This document shows, piece by piece, positions 29,094-41,532 of a stretch of 55,199 nt of DNA. The notes beneath the pieces are model-generated. The model worked only from the letters and a program-made list of their open reading frames with translations. It was not told the DNA's origin and made no database searches. The stretch spans positions 1 through 55,199 of the forward strand of contig NZ_JASJOE010000021.1 in NCBI RefSeq assembly GCF_030163755.1, read 5' to 3'. Made by a program: the position numbers and the translations under genes. How positions within the stretch are numbered: position 1 is the stretch's first letter; each line of letters starts with the position of its first letter. This DNA comes from Roseicyclus amphidinii. Lineage in GTDB: Bacteria; Pseudomonadota; Alphaproteobacteria; Rhodobacterales; Rhodobacteraceae.

Positions 29094-30167
29094 CTATCCC
29101 GCGGTGCAGAGCCGGAGTGTCTCGACCTCTGACGGATCATAGGGTTGCCCCGCGGCGTCGAGGATGTCGTGGAACCAGACCGAGCGGTCGGCGTCGCCGC
29201 CATGGGCGGCCACCAACTCCTCGGGCCAGGGCAGCCAGGTCTGGGTGCGCCCCTGCACCAGCCCCCATTGCACGCAGCCCACGTCACGGTCGCGGAAGAG
29301 CGTGAGCTGGTCGGCGATGCGGCTGCCCACCGGCCGCGCCATCCATTCAGTGCAGAGCATCGGGCGGCCCCTCTGGGCCAGCGCCGTGATGATCGCGTCC
29401 ACCTTGTCGGTTGCAAGATAGGCGTGGAAGGTCACGATATCCGAGCGCGCCAGCGCCGTGCTGTCGATGGGCGTCTCGTAGGCGGCCTCGGTCACGCCTG
29501 CGACGGGCGTGCTCCAGGCCCCCACGGTCAACGGCTGCTCGGGCGCGCAGGCGCGGGCCAGCTCGAAGCTCGCCTCCATCAGGGCCAGGCTTTGCGCCGA
29601 GAAATCCGGCTCGTAGAGCGCGGCCCCGCCGGGGGCAAAGACCATGCGGTTGCCGGGCTCGTTGTAGAGGTCCCAGAAGAGCACCCGGCGGTCATCGCGG
29701 AAGCGGCCGACGATGTCGGCGACATAGCGATGAAAGCCGTCCGTTTCCGCGCCCGCCAGCAGGAGCGCGCGGCCGGGGCTGGCCACCGCGCGGCTGTTGT
29801 GGACGGCGGGGATCGGGTCGGGCTGCGGCCCGTAGACCGGTTCGACCCCGCCGAAGCCGCAATCGTCGAACAGGACGGGAATGGTGTCGATGCCGCGGGC
29901 CGCGGCCATGCCCATCACCCGGTCGAGCCGGTCGATCAGCCCGTCGCGGTCGTGCTTCCACACGAGGTAGTGGAGGTTGATGCGAAAGGCGTTGAAGCCC
30001 AGCTCCGCCGCCCAGCCCAGCTCGCGCTCGATGGTGGCGGCGTCGAAACTGTCGCGGTGCCACATCTCGAGGAAATTCACCGCCGTCGAGGGCAGGAAGT
30101 TGAAGCCGCACACCCAGTCACGGGCGCGCCACCAGGCCATGGCCTCCGCTTCGGTCCAACGGGTCAT
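29094..30167 (-). CDS. GH5-like cytoplasmic glycoside hydrolase
   Basis: The 357-residue TIM-barrel protein has no signal peptide. Segments follow clan GH-A: GFNAFRINLHYLVW, acid/base Glu170 in FWDLYNEPGN and nucleophile Glu274 in MLCTEWMAR, each after the expected beta-strand. ATG 30167 (MTRWTEAE) has GGAAGG upstream; an in-frame ATG at 30197 is less likely. It is last in an operon with a sugar ABC importer, so it probably cleaves an imported oligosaccharide or glycoside inside the cell. The exact linkage is not predictable. Confidence 0.8.
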   Translation of the reverse strand: MTRWTEAEAMAWWRARDWVCGFNFLPSTAVNFLEMWHRDSFDAATIERELGWAAELGFNAFRINLHYLVWKHDRDGLIDRLDRVMGMAAARGIDTIPVLFDDCGFGGVEPVYGPQPDPIPAVHNSRAVASPGRALLLAGAETDGFHRYVADIVGRFRDDRRVLFWDLYNEPGNRMVFAPGGAALYEPDFSAQSLALMEASFELARACAPEQPLTVGAWSTPVAGVTEAAYETPIDSTALARSDIVTFHAYLATDKVDAIITALAQRGRPMLCTEWMARPVGSRIADQLTLFRDRDVGCVQWGLVQGRTQTWLPWPEELVAAHGGDADRSVWFHDILDAAGQPYDPSEVETLRLCTAG

Positions 30168-30242
30168 TCTGCGCCTTCCGTGATTGTATGAAGTCATGGG
30201 GACACCGGCCGGGCGAAACACCCGGCCGATGGGTAAACGGCC

Positions 30243-31529
30243 TCAGCCGTCCAGAAGGTCCTGCACCTCCAGCTCGGCATCCGAGAGCGCGTCGCCCACG
30301 GGCTTGCCGGTCAGCCAGATCGCCTGCAGCTCGCGGTTCAGCACGTCCTGGATCGCGCCGTAATTCTCGGCGGCGGGCGTGTCGCGGGCGATGGATGCGG
30401 TGCCGGTATACTCGTCGCGGTGCGGAAGCGCGGCATAGGCCTCGGAGGCCAGCACCGAGTTGCGCACGGCCATGTGCCCGGTCCGCGCCCAATCGATGTT
30501 ATGGGCGTTGATGAAGGCCAGGACCTGCAACGCCGCCGCATAGGTCTCGGGGTCGTCACGTTTGAGCGAGGCGGGGATCGCCCACATGTGGCTGTCGGCC
30601 CAGGTCGCGCCCTCGGCGAACAGCGTCGGGAAATCGGCGACGTAGTAATCCGACAGTGCGACATCGGGGTTCGCGGCCTCGGCGCTGTAGAAATCGACCA
30701 CCCATGTGCCGTTGACCAGAACCGCCGCCTCGCCGTTCAGGAAGGCCTGCTGGCTGTCGGCGTAGTTCAGCTGCGGGTCCGCGTGGCCCGCGTCGAAGAG
30801 CTGCGTGATCGTGGTGACGGCGTTGCGCGCGGCCTCGGTGTCGATGGTGGCGGTGCCGTCCTCGGTGAAGATGTTCTCGCCCTGCTGCCACATCAGCGAC
30901 AGCACGAGGCGCACGCCGATGGGAAACTGCGCGAAATCGGCGGCGAGGTAGTCGTGGCCGGTGGCCGCTTCGACCATGGCGGCATGTTCCAGAAGCTCCT
31001 CGGGAGAGGAGGGCAGGATCGGGCTGCCATCCTCGGCGACAAGGCCCGCGGCCTCCATGATCTCCATGTTCACGTGCCAAAGGTTCGCGTGGAAATCCAT
31101 CGGCACGCCGTAGATGCCGCCCTCGAAGCTGACCGCGTCCAGCGCGGCGGGCGCCCAGTCGGACACGTCGATGCCCGCCGCCTCGAGGTCGCCCGACAGC
31201 TCGGCCAGCGCGCCAAGGCCCGCGAATTGCGGCACCCGGTGGCGGTGCATGACATGCACGTCCGGCGGCTCGCCGCCCGCGTAGGCCGCGATGACCTGGT
31301 CATAGTAGTTGCCCCAGTCGGTCGGCAGGGTGGTGACCGTGATGCCGTCCAGCTCGGCGTCGGCGGCGTTGATGATGGACTGGATGATGCAGGCCTCGCC
31401 CACGCTGGCGGTCGTGTCGGTGCCTGCATCCTCGCAAGCGCCGAAGAAGCGGCCCAGCGTCACCTCCTGCGCGGTGGCCCCCGTGACCGCCGTGGCGGCC
31501 AGCGCGGTGCCGATCAGAACATGTTTCAT
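30243..31529 (-). CDS. Sugar ABC transporter periplasmic substrate-binding protein
   Basis: The 428-residue precursor has signal peptide MKHVLIGTALAATAVTGATA. The mature protein looks like a family 1 solute-binding protein: ITVTTLPTDWGNYYDQVIAAYAGGEPPDVHVMHRHRVPQFA, GIYGVPMDFHANLWHVN and FLNGEAAVLVNGTWVVDFY. It captures a sugar or glycoside in the periplasm for the two permeases encoded upstream. It is expressed in the same operon as the glycosidase and is probably controlled by the divergent LacI protein. Confidence 0.92.
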   Translation of the reverse strand: MKHVLIGTALAATAVTGATAQEVTLGRFFGACEDAGTDTTASVGEACIIQSIINAADAELDGITVTTLPTDWGNYYDQVIAAYAGGEPPDVHVMHRHRVPQFAGLGALAELSGDLEAAGIDVSDWAPAALDAVSFEGGIYGVPMDFHANLWHVNMEIMEAAGLVAEDGSPILPSSPEELLEHAAMVEAATGHDYLAADFAQFPIGVRLVLSLMWQQGENIFTEDGTATIDTEAARNAVTTITQLFDAGHADPQLNYADSQQAFLNGEAAVLVNGTWVVDFYSAEAANPDVALSDYYVADFPTLFAEGATWADSHMWAIPASLKRDDPETYAAALQVLAFINAHNIDWARTGHMAVRNSVLASEAYAALPHRDEYTGTASIARDTPAAENYGAIQDVLNRELQAIWLTGKPVGDALSDAELEVQDLLDG

Positions 31530-31568
31530 GTCTTTCCTCCCTTGGATTGGGGCCGTTGCGGCCCCGGT

Positions 31569-32402
31569 TCAGCCCTTTGTGCCTCCGGCCGTCATGGCGC
31601 GGACCACGTGGCGTTGGAACATCAGGAACAGGATCACGACGGGCAGGGACGCGATGACGCCCGAGGCCATGACGCGGCCCAGCCCCTCGGATTGCGCGAA
31701 ATTCGACTGGATCGAGGCAAGCCCCAGCGTGATCGTGAAGCGCTCGGGTTCGCGCGCCGAGACCAGCGGCCAGAGGTAATCGTTCCAGGCGTAGAGAAAG
31801 GTCAGGATCGCCAGCGTCATCATCGCGGGCCGCGCGAGCGGCAGCATGATGTGCCAGAAGATCTGCAGCCAGCCGACCCCGTCGATGCGGGCGGCTTCCT
31901 CGATGTCCTTCGGGATCGACTTGAAGAACTGCATCATCAGGAAGACGCCGATGGGCACCGCCATGCGCGGCAGGATCAGCGCGTGATAGCTGTTGTGCCA
32001 GCCGAGATCGGCGAACATCGTGTAAAGCGGGATGAACACCGCCTGCTCCGGCACCATCAGCCCGACAAGGCAGAGAACCAGGATCGCGCGCTTGAACGGA
32101 AATTCCAGCCGCGCCAGCGCATAGCCCGCCGTGGTCGAGACGGCGAGAACGCCCAGCGTCATCCCCAGCGCCACGATGGCCGAGTTGAGAAACCACATCG
32201 GCGTCTGCCCGAAGCTGAAGAGCGCCGCGTAATTCTCGGCGGTGAAGGGAATGGGGACGAGCCCGAAGGCGGTGGTCGAGGTCGTGCGCGCCAGCACCTC
32301 GTTGGGCTGGAACGAGAGCGAGATCATCCAGAGCGTCGGGATCAGCCACAGGAAGGCCGGGATCGAAAGCGCCGTGATCAGCCAGTAATAGCCGCGGTTC
32401 AT
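31569..32402 (-). CDS. Sugar ABC transporter permease (MalG type)
   Basis: The 277-residue inner-membrane protein has six hydrophobic segments and the EAA motif EEAARIDGVGWLQIFWHIMLPLARPA. The N-terminal helix (YYWLITALSIPAFLWLIPTLWMISLSF) and the C-terminal YAWNDYLWPLV are typical of MalG-type permeases. It overlaps the partner permease by 4 bp (ATGA). Confidence 0.93.
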   Translation of the reverse strand: MNRGYYWLITALSIPAFLWLIPTLWMISLSFQPNEVLARTTSTTAFGLVPIPFTAENYAALFSFGQTPMWFLNSAIVALGMTLGVLAVSTTAGYALARLEFPFKRAILVLCLVGLMVPEQAVFIPLYTMFADLGWHNSYHALILPRMAVPIGVFLMMQFFKSIPKDIEEAARIDGVGWLQIFWHIMLPLARPAMMTLAILTFLYAWNDYLWPLVSAREPERFTITLGLASIQSNFAQSEGLGRVMASGVIASLPVVILFLMFQRHVVRAMTAGGTKG

Positions 32403-33538
32403 CGCTCGTCCCCCTCGCGGCCAAGGATGAACTGCACCAGCGAAAACGCCCCCATGATCAGGAACAGGACCACCGCCATGGCGCTGGCCTTCCCCAGCTC
32501 GCTGTCGCGGAAGGCGGTCTGGTAGATGTAGCGCACCAGCACCTGCGTGCTGTCGTTGGGCCCGCCCTGCGTCATCAGGTGCGCCTGCCCGAAGACCTGG
32601 AAATGCAGGATGATCTGGAGGACCACGACCAGCGTGATCGTGCGCTTCAGGTTCGGCAGGGTGATGTACCAGAAGGCGCGGATGCCGCGGGCGTTGTCGA
32701 TGGCGGCGGCCTCGTAGATGTCCTTGGAAATATCCTGGATGCCCGCGAGAAACAGGATCATGGCGATGCCCAGCGACCACCAGATCGTCGTGATGACGAT
32801 GGCCGCCATGGCAAGCTGCTGGTCGGTCAGCCAGACGATGGGCGAGCCGCCCAGCGCCTGCGCGACATTGGCGATCAGCCCCTGCCGGGGCGAGAACATG
32901 ATCTGCCAGATCAGCGTGACCACCGTCACCGACAGAACCTGGCTCAGGAAAAAGACCGTGCGCAGCACGGCCTTGGCCCGCGTCTCGCCATCCAGCGCGG
33001 CGGCAAGGATCAGCGCGGTGAGCGTGACGCCCGGCACCGCCAGCGCGACGAAGGTGATCGTGTTGCCCACCGTCGGCCAGAACCGGCGGTCATACCAGCG
33101 CCCGCCCTCGCCCGGATGGAAACCGGGCATCAGGAAGAACAGCGCCCCCGCGATCCCCAGCGCCAAAGCCGTCGCCCGTGTCAGCCGCCCGCTGCGATAA
33201 CCGAAAAAGGCCAGCCCGATCCCGAGGACACCACCGGTTTGCATGACCGGGCTGGCAAAGAGGCCCCATTCGATGTTCCGCCCCCAGAGCGTGCGGATGT
33301 AATTCTCGGCCCCGATGAACTCGCGCGCATCGGGGTTGAAGGCGACGGCGAGCAGGTTCCAGTCGTGCAGGCTGATCCAGACCCCGTTCAGGAACGGGTA
33401 GACAAGGAACGCGGCATAGACCGCGAGGAACGGCAGAAGCAGCACCGCCGCCGCCTGCCCCTCGGTCAATCCCCGCGCCCTGTGCCTGCCCTTCGCCACG
33501 CGGTCCGCCCTCCCCGACGCCCCGATTCCATGCTGCAT
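32399..33538 (-). CDS. Sugar ABC transporter permease (MalF type) with ~60-residue insertion
   Basis: The protein is 379 residues from ATG 33538 (an upstream in-frame ATG at 33565 is possible), compared with ~290-310 in most relatives. TM1 (LLLPFLAVYAAFLVYPFL) and FIGAENYIRTLWG are normal. Then residues ~88-147 are inserted, containing two hydrophobic segments (~101-115 and ~122-138). After that the standard FWPTVGNTITFVALAVPGV resumes. The EAA loop is YEAAAIDNARGIRAFWYITLPNLKRT. An even number of extra helices keeps the topology. No ATPase gene accompanies the pair. Confidence 0.9.
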   Translation of the reverse strand: MQHGIGASGRADRVAKGRHRARGLTEGQAAAVLLLPFLAVYAAFLVYPFLNGVWISLHDWNLLAVAFNPDAREFIGAENYIRTLWGRNIEWGLFASPVMQTGGVLGIGLAFFGYRSGRLTRATALALGIAGALFFLMPGFHPGEGGRWYDRRFWPTVGNTITFVALAVPGVTLTALILAAALDGETRAKAVLRTVFFLSQVLSVTVVTLIWQIMFSPRQGLIANVAQALGGSPIVWLTDQQLAMAAIVITTIWWSLGIAMILFLAGIQDISKDIYEAAAIDNARGIRAFWYITLPNLKRTITLVVVLQIILHFQVFGQAHLMTQGGPNDSTQVLVRYIYQTAFRDSELGKASAMAVVLFLIMGAFSLVQFILGREGDER

Positions 33539-33553
33539 TCTGGCTTGTGATAA

Positions 33554-33570
33554 AAATATTAGCAATATTT
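33554..33570. promoter_or_regulatory. AT-rich inverted repeat between permease operon and lacI-type gene
   Basis: AAATATT-AGC-AATATTT is a perfect 7-bp inverted repeat in an unusually AT-rich patch between the divergent transporter and regulator. TATTAGCA also recurs 13 bp downstream. It is the obvious candidate operator for the adjacent LacI-family protein and may overlap the -10 regions. Confidence 0.6.
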
Positions 33571-33616
33571 ATTAGCAGCACCCCCGCAACCCGCGGGCAA
33601 GGCTTTGCGAGGCGGC

Positions 33617-34648
33617 ATGGACGACGCGGACGACAAGACCCAGGGCCGGGTCACGATGAAGGAGGTCGCGCTTCAGGCGGGCGTGTCGCAATCCACCGTC
33701 TCTTTCGTGCTGAACGGCAACGAGGACATGCGCATCAGCGCCGAGACCCGCCGCCGCGTGCTCAAGGCCGTGACCGATCTCGGCTACCGCCCGCGCGGCG
33801 CGGGGCGACCGGCCAAGGGCTCGGGCAGCCGCGTGATCGGCGTCATGGTCGACGAGATCGCCACCAGCCCCTTCGCCGCGATCTCGATCGAGGGGCTGCA
33901 GGAAGAGGCGTGGAAGGCCGGTGTGCTCGCCGAGGTGGTGATGACCGGCGGCGACCGCGGGTACGAGGCCGCGGTGCTGCGCAAATGGGCCGCCGACCGG
34001 GTCGAGGGGGTGATCTACGCCTCGATCCTGACGCGGCGGGTGACGCCGCCGGACGCGCTGTCGCGCCACCGCGCGGTTCTGCTCAACTGCTACGACGGCG
34101 AGGGGCGGTTCGCCTCGGTCGTGCCCGCCGAGCGCCGCGGCGGCGAGGCCGCCACCCGCGCCCTGCTGGACGCCGGGCACCGGCGCATCGCCTTCATCGC
34201 GGGCGAGCCGTGGATGGACGCCTCGGATCAGCGGATGGAGGGCTACGAGCGCGCGCTGCGCGCCGCAGGCCTGACCATCGACCCGTCGCTGATCGAGGCG
34301 GGCAACTTCCTGCCCTCGGGCGGCCATGCCGCCACCCACCGACTGCTCGACCGCACCCGGCCCGACGCGATCTTCTGCGCCAACGACCTGATGGCGGTCG
34401 GCTGTTACGAGGCGCTCAAGGAACGCGGCGAAGCCGTGGGCGAGACCATCGCCGTGATGGGCTACGACGACCAGGAAATCGCCCAGCACCTGAACCCGCC
34501 GCTCTCGACCGTGCTGCTGCCGCACCGCGAGATGGGCCAATGGTGCGCCGCGCGCATCCTGTCGGGCGACGAGACGCCGGTGGCGGCCCGGCTGGAATGC
34601 CCGGCCGTCCTGCGCCGCTCGCACCTGCGCCGCGCGCAAGACGTCTGA
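33617..34648 (+). CDS. LacI-family transcriptional regulator
   Basis: The 343-residue protein has the LacI helix-turn-helix VTMKEVALQAGVSQSTVSFVLNG near residues 13-35, a hinge-helix region RRRVLKAVTDLGYRPRGAGR, and a periplasmic-binding-protein-like effector domain (RVIGVMVDEIATSPFAAISIEGL ... DAIFCANDLMAVGCYEAL ... VMGYDDQEIAQHLNPPLSTV). ATG 33617 was chosen, although the frame is open a few codons upstream. It is divergent from the sugar transporter operon and is expected to repress it until the sugar binds. Confidence 0.93.
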   Translation: MDDADDKTQGRVTMKEVALQAGVSQSTVSFVLNGNEDMRISAETRRRVLKAVTDLGYRPRGAGRPAKGSGSRVIGVMVDEIATSPFAAISIEGLQEEAWKAGVLAEVVMTGGDRGYEAAVLRKWAADRVEGVIYASILTRRVTPPDALSRHRAVLLNCYDGEGRFASVVPAERRGGEAATRALLDAGHRRIAFIAGEPWMDASDQRMEGYERALRAAGLTIDPSLIEAGNFLPSGGHAATHRLLDRTRPDAIFCANDLMAVGCYEALKERGEAVGETIAVMGYDDQEIAQHLNPPLSTVLLPHREMGQWCAARILSGDETPVAARLECPAVLRRSHLRRAQDV

Positions 34649-34650
34649 AA

Positions 34651-34700
34651 CAGGAAACGGCCCGAGGGTGTCCCCCCGGGCCGCCTGTCCGCGTTTCCTG
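34651..34700. terminator. Nested inverted repeat between lacI-type gene and katG
   Basis: The outer arms are CAGGAAACG (34651-34659) and CGTTTCCTG (34692-34700). The inner arms are CGGCCCG (34658-34664) and CGGGCCG (34677-34683). It lies immediately after the regulator stop, in a convergent junction. It would fold from either strand and probably ends both transcripts; no U-tract follows. Confidence 0.6.
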
Positions 34701-34743
34701 GGCAGGGCACGCCTGCGCGCCCCGCCCTCTGGTCCTCAAGCGA

Positions 34744-36936
<2,193 letters not shown>

Positions 36937-36962
36937 TCAGGTGGATATCTCGTGCAAGGCGT

Positions 36963-37006
36963 TTCCAACGGGGCGGCCGCAGCGGCCGATTCCCCGCACC
37001 TTGGAA
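36963..37006. promoter_or_regulatory. Nested inverted repeats in the katG-oxyR gap
   Basis: TTCCAA (36963-36968) pairs with TTGGAA (37001-37006), GGGG with CCCC, and CGGCCG (36974-36979) with CGGCCG (36983-36988), giving one long imperfect stem between the two start codons. It could be a katG leader structure. Confidence 0.4.
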
Positions 37007-37032
37007 CCGTTCTAGCAAAGTGGACGCATCAG

Positions 37033-37075
37033 GATAAGTTGAATATTCTGATTGTCATGATAAGTTCACCTTATG
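37033..37075. promoter_or_regulatory. Candidate OxyR binding region
   Basis: Two half-site pairs, ATAA-N6-TATT (37034-37047) and ATAA-N7-TTAT (37060-37074), lie in an AT-rich stretch of an otherwise GC-rich gap. Both begin GATAAGTT, 26 bp apart. OxyR contacts four spaced ATAG-like elements, so the layout is suggestive but not a consensus match. The site reaches the oxyR start codon, which would allow autoregulation. Confidence 0.5.
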
Positions 37076-37993
37076 AACCACGTCACCCTCAAACAGCTGC
37101 GCTATGTCGAGGCGCTCGCCCGCCACGGCCATTTCGGCCGCGCCGCCGAGGCAAGCTCGGTCACCCAGCCCGCGCTGTCGATGCAGATCAGGGAGTTGGA
37201 AGAGAGCCTTGGCCAACGGCTGTTCGAACGCGGCGCGCGGCAGGTGCGGCTGACCGCCTTCGGCGAGGAGATCGCGGCGCGCGCCCGCGACATCCTGCGC
37301 GCCGTGGACGAGCTGGAGGACCTCGCGCGCGCCCGGCGCGACGGTCCGGGCGGGCGGCTGCGCCTCGGCGTGATCCCGACCATCGCGCCCTATCTCCTGC
37401 CGAGGATGATCCGCGACCTGGCCGCGCGCTATCCGGGCGTCGACCTGCAGGTCCGCGAGACCCAGACCGAGCGGCTGATCGCCGAGCTGATGGAGGGGCG
37501 GCTCGACACCGCGGTCGTGGCGCTGCCGGTCTCGGAACCCGCGCTCGAGGAGGTTGCCCTGTTTTCCGAGGGCTTCGTCCTCGTCCGCCCCGATGCCGAG
37601 GCGCAGGCCCCCGTCCCCGCGCCCGAGGCGCTGCCGGACATGCAGCTTCTGCTGCTGGAAGAAGGGCATTGTTTCCGCGACCAGGCGCTCGAGGTCTGCG
37701 GGCTGCGCGCCTCCAGCCCGCGGGCGGGGCTGGACGGCTCGTCGCTGTCCACGCTCGTGCAGATGGTGGGGGCAGGCATCGGCGTGACGCTGATCCCCGA
37801 GATGGCGGTGGGCGTCGAGACCCGCGGCGCGCCGGTCGCCGTGCAACGGTTCGACACCGGGCGGCCGGTGCGCACGGTGGGGATGATCTGGCGGCGCACG
37901 AACCCGCTGGCCCGCGACCTGCGCGAGCTGGCCGAGGTGGTGCGCCAATCCGCCGAAGCGATGTATGCGACGGGCCCGGCGCCGGTCGGCTGA
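37073..37993 (+). CDS. oxyR: Hydrogen-peroxide sensor OxyR (LysR family)
   Basis: The 306-residue LysR-type regulator has N-terminal helix-turn-helix FGRAAEASSVTQPALSMQIRELEESLG. The effector domain contains the diagnostic redox pair Cys200 and Cys209 in LLEEGHCFRDQALEVCG, equivalent to E. coli Cys199/Cys208, whose disulfide activates the protein. It is divergent from katG, its classical target, and convergent with a racemase gene 4 bp away. Confidence 0.97.
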   Translation: MNHVTLKQLRYVEALARHGHFGRAAEASSVTQPALSMQIRELEESLGQRLFERGARQVRLTAFGEEIAARARDILRAVDELEDLARARRDGPGGRLRLGVIPTIAPYLLPRMIRDLAARYPGVDLQVRETQTERLIAELMEGRLDTAVVALPVSEPALEEVALFSEGFVLVRPDAEAQAPVPAPEALPDMQLLLLEEGHCFRDQALEVCGLRASSPRAGLDGSSLSTLVQMVGAGIGVTLIPEMAVGVETRGAPVAVQRFDTGRPVRTVGMIWRRTNPLARDLRELAEVVRQSAEAMYATGPAPVG

Positions 37994-37997
37994 GGGC

Positions 37998-38690
37998 TCA
38001 GGCCGGGCTTTTCGAGACCGCCACGATCTCGCGCACCAGCACGTCCAGCGTGTCGATGCCCCGCACCCCCGGCGCCACCGCATCGGCGATGAGCGAGAAC
38101 TCGGTGCAGGCGATCAGCTGCACCTCGGCCCCGGTCTTCACCAGCCCTTCGGACGCCCGCACCAGCGCGGCGCGCGCCGCGGGGACCGGCCCCTCGGCCT
38201 TGATCGCCCGGATCGCCGCAAGCAGCGCCGCGCCGTCGGCGGGGTGGATAACCTCCAGCCCCTCGCCGGCCAGCGCCCGGTCGAACAGCCCCACCTGCGC
38301 CACCGCAGGCGAGGCCAGAAGGCCCACCCGCGCCCCCTGCCCTGCCGCCTCGCGCGCCGCCCGCGCCGAGGCCGCGACCATGTCGAGCACAGGGACCGAG
38401 ACCGCGCCGCGGATCGCGGCAAGGTAGTGGTGCGCGGTGTTGCAGGGCATCGCCAGCGCCGCGGCCCCCGCCCCCTCCAGCCGCCGCGCCATGGCGGCCA
38501 GCACCGGGGCGGGGTCAGGCCCCGTGCCCTCGATCAGATGGGCGATGCGGCTTGGCACCTGGCTGTTCTGGTCGACGATCAGCGGCACATGGTCCGCGTC
38601 ATCCCGCGCGGGCACCGCGGCGATGATGCGGCGCATCAACAGGACCGTCGCCTCCGGCCCCATGCCGCCGAGGATGCCGACCGTCCTCAT
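37998..38690 (-). CDS. Aspartate/glutamate racemase family protein
   Basis: The 230-residue cofactor-independent racemase opens with [13 protein letters not shown] and has paired cysteines Cys83 in MPCNTAHHY and Cys195 in LIACTEFSL. Aspartate racemase (YgeA-like) is the closest type. The start overlaps the stop of the PLP-lyase gene by 4 bp, so the two act together; racemisation of an acidic amino acid such as cysteate or aspartate is a reasonable inference. Confidence 0.87.
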   Translation of the reverse strand: MRTVGILGGMGPEATVLLMRRIIAAVPARDDADHVPLIVDQNSQVPSRIAHLIEGTGPDPAPVLAAMARRLEGAGAAALAMPCNTAHHYLAAIRGAVSVPVLDMVAASARAAREAAGQGARVGLLASPAVAQVGLFDRALAGEGLEVIHPADGAALLAAIRAIKAEGPVPAARAALVRASEGLVKTGAEVQLIACTEFSLIADAVAPGVRGIDTLDVLVREIVAVSKSPA

Positions 38691-39688
38691 CCCCGCGCCA
38701 GCGCGCCCTTGTAGGCGAACAGCCCCACCGCGCCCCCGGTGTGCAGGAAGACCACCCGCTCACCCGCCTTGAAGCGCCCGCTCAGACACCAGTCGATCAG
38801 CCCCGCCGCCCCCTTGCCGGAATAGACCGGGTCGAGAAGAATGCCCTCCAGCTCGGCGAACATCCGGATCGCCTCGAGCGTGTCCTCGCGCGGCAGGCCA
38901 TAGCCTGCGCCCACGTAAGAAGTGTCGGCCACCACGTCCTCGCGCCGCACCACGCCGGGGCAGCCCAGCTTGTCCGCCGTCCGACAGGCAAGGTCGTAGA
39001 CCATCTGCTCCTGCCGCTCCCGCGGCGCGCGGGTGCCGATCCCCAGCACCGGGATGCCCGCGTTCAGCGCGCACATCCCCGCCACCAGCCCCGCCTGCGT
39101 CCCCGACGATCCCGTCGCATGGACCAACCGGTCGATCACAAGCCCCCGCTCGTTGGCCTGCGCCAGCAGCTCCAGCGCACAGTTCACGTAGCCCAGCGCA
39201 CCGGTCGGGTTCGACCCGCCGCCGGGAATGACATAGACCTTGCGGCCCTTCGCCCGCTCGGCCTCGGCCGCGGCCTCCATCGCGGCGGGCATGTCGGTGC
39301 CGCCCGGATGCAGCTCGGTCGTGGCCCCGTGCAGGTGGTCGAGCAGCACGTTGCCGTTTTCCGTGTAATCGGGGTCCTGGTAGCCCGTGCGGTCCTCGAG
39401 CAGGATGTGGCACCCCATCCCCAGCTTCGCCGCGAAAGCCGCCGTCTGGCGGGCGTGGTTCGACTGGGTGGCACCCTGCGTCATCACCATGTCGGCCCCG
39501 TGGGCCATCGCCTCGGCCATCAGGAATTCCAGCTTGCGGGTCTTGTTGCCGCCCGTCGACATGCCGGTGCAATCGTCGCGCTTGATCCAGATCTCGGGCC
39601 CGCCCAGCGCCGCGCTCAGCCGGTCGAGCCGCTCCAGCGGGGTGGGCAGATGGGCAAGATGGACACGGGGAAATCGGGCAAGATGCAT
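38687..39688 (-). CDS. cuyA: L-cysteate sulfo-lyase / D-cysteine desulfhydrase (PLP)
   Basis: The 333-residue fold-type II PLP enzyme has Lys49 in [30 protein letters not shown], a phosphate loop [11 protein letters not shown] and [21 protein letters not shown]. The N-terminus [19 protein letters not shown] resembles CuyA of roseobacters, which splits L-cysteate to pyruvate, sulfite and ammonia. CuyA and D-cysteine desulfhydrase are close relatives, so substrate is uncertain. No sulfite exporter or sulfite dehydrogenase gene is adjacent. ATG 39688 was chosen over 39772 because the family begins there. Confidence 0.75.
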   Translation of the reverse strand: MHLARFPRVHLAHLPTPLERLDRLSAALGGPEIWIKRDDCTGMSTGGNKTRKLEFLMAEAMAHGADMVMTQGATQSNHARQTAAFAAKLGMGCHILLEDRTGYQDPDYTENGNVLLDHLHGATTELHPGGTDMPAAMEAAAEAERAKGRKVYVIPGGGSNPTGALGYVNCALELLAQANERGLVIDRLVHATGSSGTQAGLVAGMCALNAGIPVLGIGTRAPRERQEQMVYDLACRTADKLGCPGVVRREDVVADTSYVGAGYGLPREDTLEAIRMFAELEGILLDPVYSGKGAAGLIDWCLSGRFKAGERVVFLHTGGAVGLFAYKGALARG

Positions 39689-39759
39689 CGGGGTCTCCGG
39701 GGTGGGGATCGTCGCGGGCAGTGATGCACGCTTTGCAACAATTGACAATCCTTGCGGCG

Positions 39760-39771
39760 TGTTGTGCAACA
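39760..39771. promoter_or_regulatory. Inverted repeat TGTTG-TG-CAACA in divergent gap
   Basis: The symmetric 12-bp element lies in the 172-bp gap between the lyase and the acyl-CoA ligase, next to TTTGCAACAATTGACAATC, the gap's AT-rich core. It is a possible regulator site; no local regulator gene. Confidence 0.35.
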
Positions 39772-39860
39772 ATGCTTCGCGCGCGGCTGGCCTTGGCCGT
39801 CCGGGGGACTAGATAGGCGGTATCGTTCGGGCAGAGCGGACGACCGAGGGAGGGACAACC

Positions 39861-41396
<1,536 letters not shown>

Positions 41397-41429
41397 GGGG
41401 CGGGATCGTCGCCTTCGGCGCCGACCCGT

Positions 41430-41454
41430 GCGAGGGGGCTGTCTGCCCCCTCGC
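41430..41454 (+). terminator. Strong GC hairpin after the acyl-CoA ligase
   Basis: The 10-bp arms GCGAGGGGGC / GCCCCCTCGC enclose the loop TGTCT, 34 bp after the stop. A TATTTT run occurs about 18 bp further on. Probably an intrinsic terminator or a 3'-end stabiliser; it directly precedes the intergenic element at 41461. Confidence 0.7.
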
Positions 41455-41460
41455 GCTCCC

Positions 41461-41496
41461 CCGACCGTATTTTCGGGAAGATGAAGCGACGGGCCG
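41461..41496 (+). repeat. Intergenic element, copy 2
   Basis: CCGACCGTATTTT, CGGGAAGATGAAG and CGACGGGCC match the element at 28931-28963 with small indels. Both copies follow the last gene of a plus-strand unit and both follow GC hairpins or palindromes, suggesting a 3'-end association. Confidence 0.5.
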
Positions 41497-41532
41497 GGTC
41501 TGCTGCTGCGGACGGCCCCTGAGGGACGCAAC

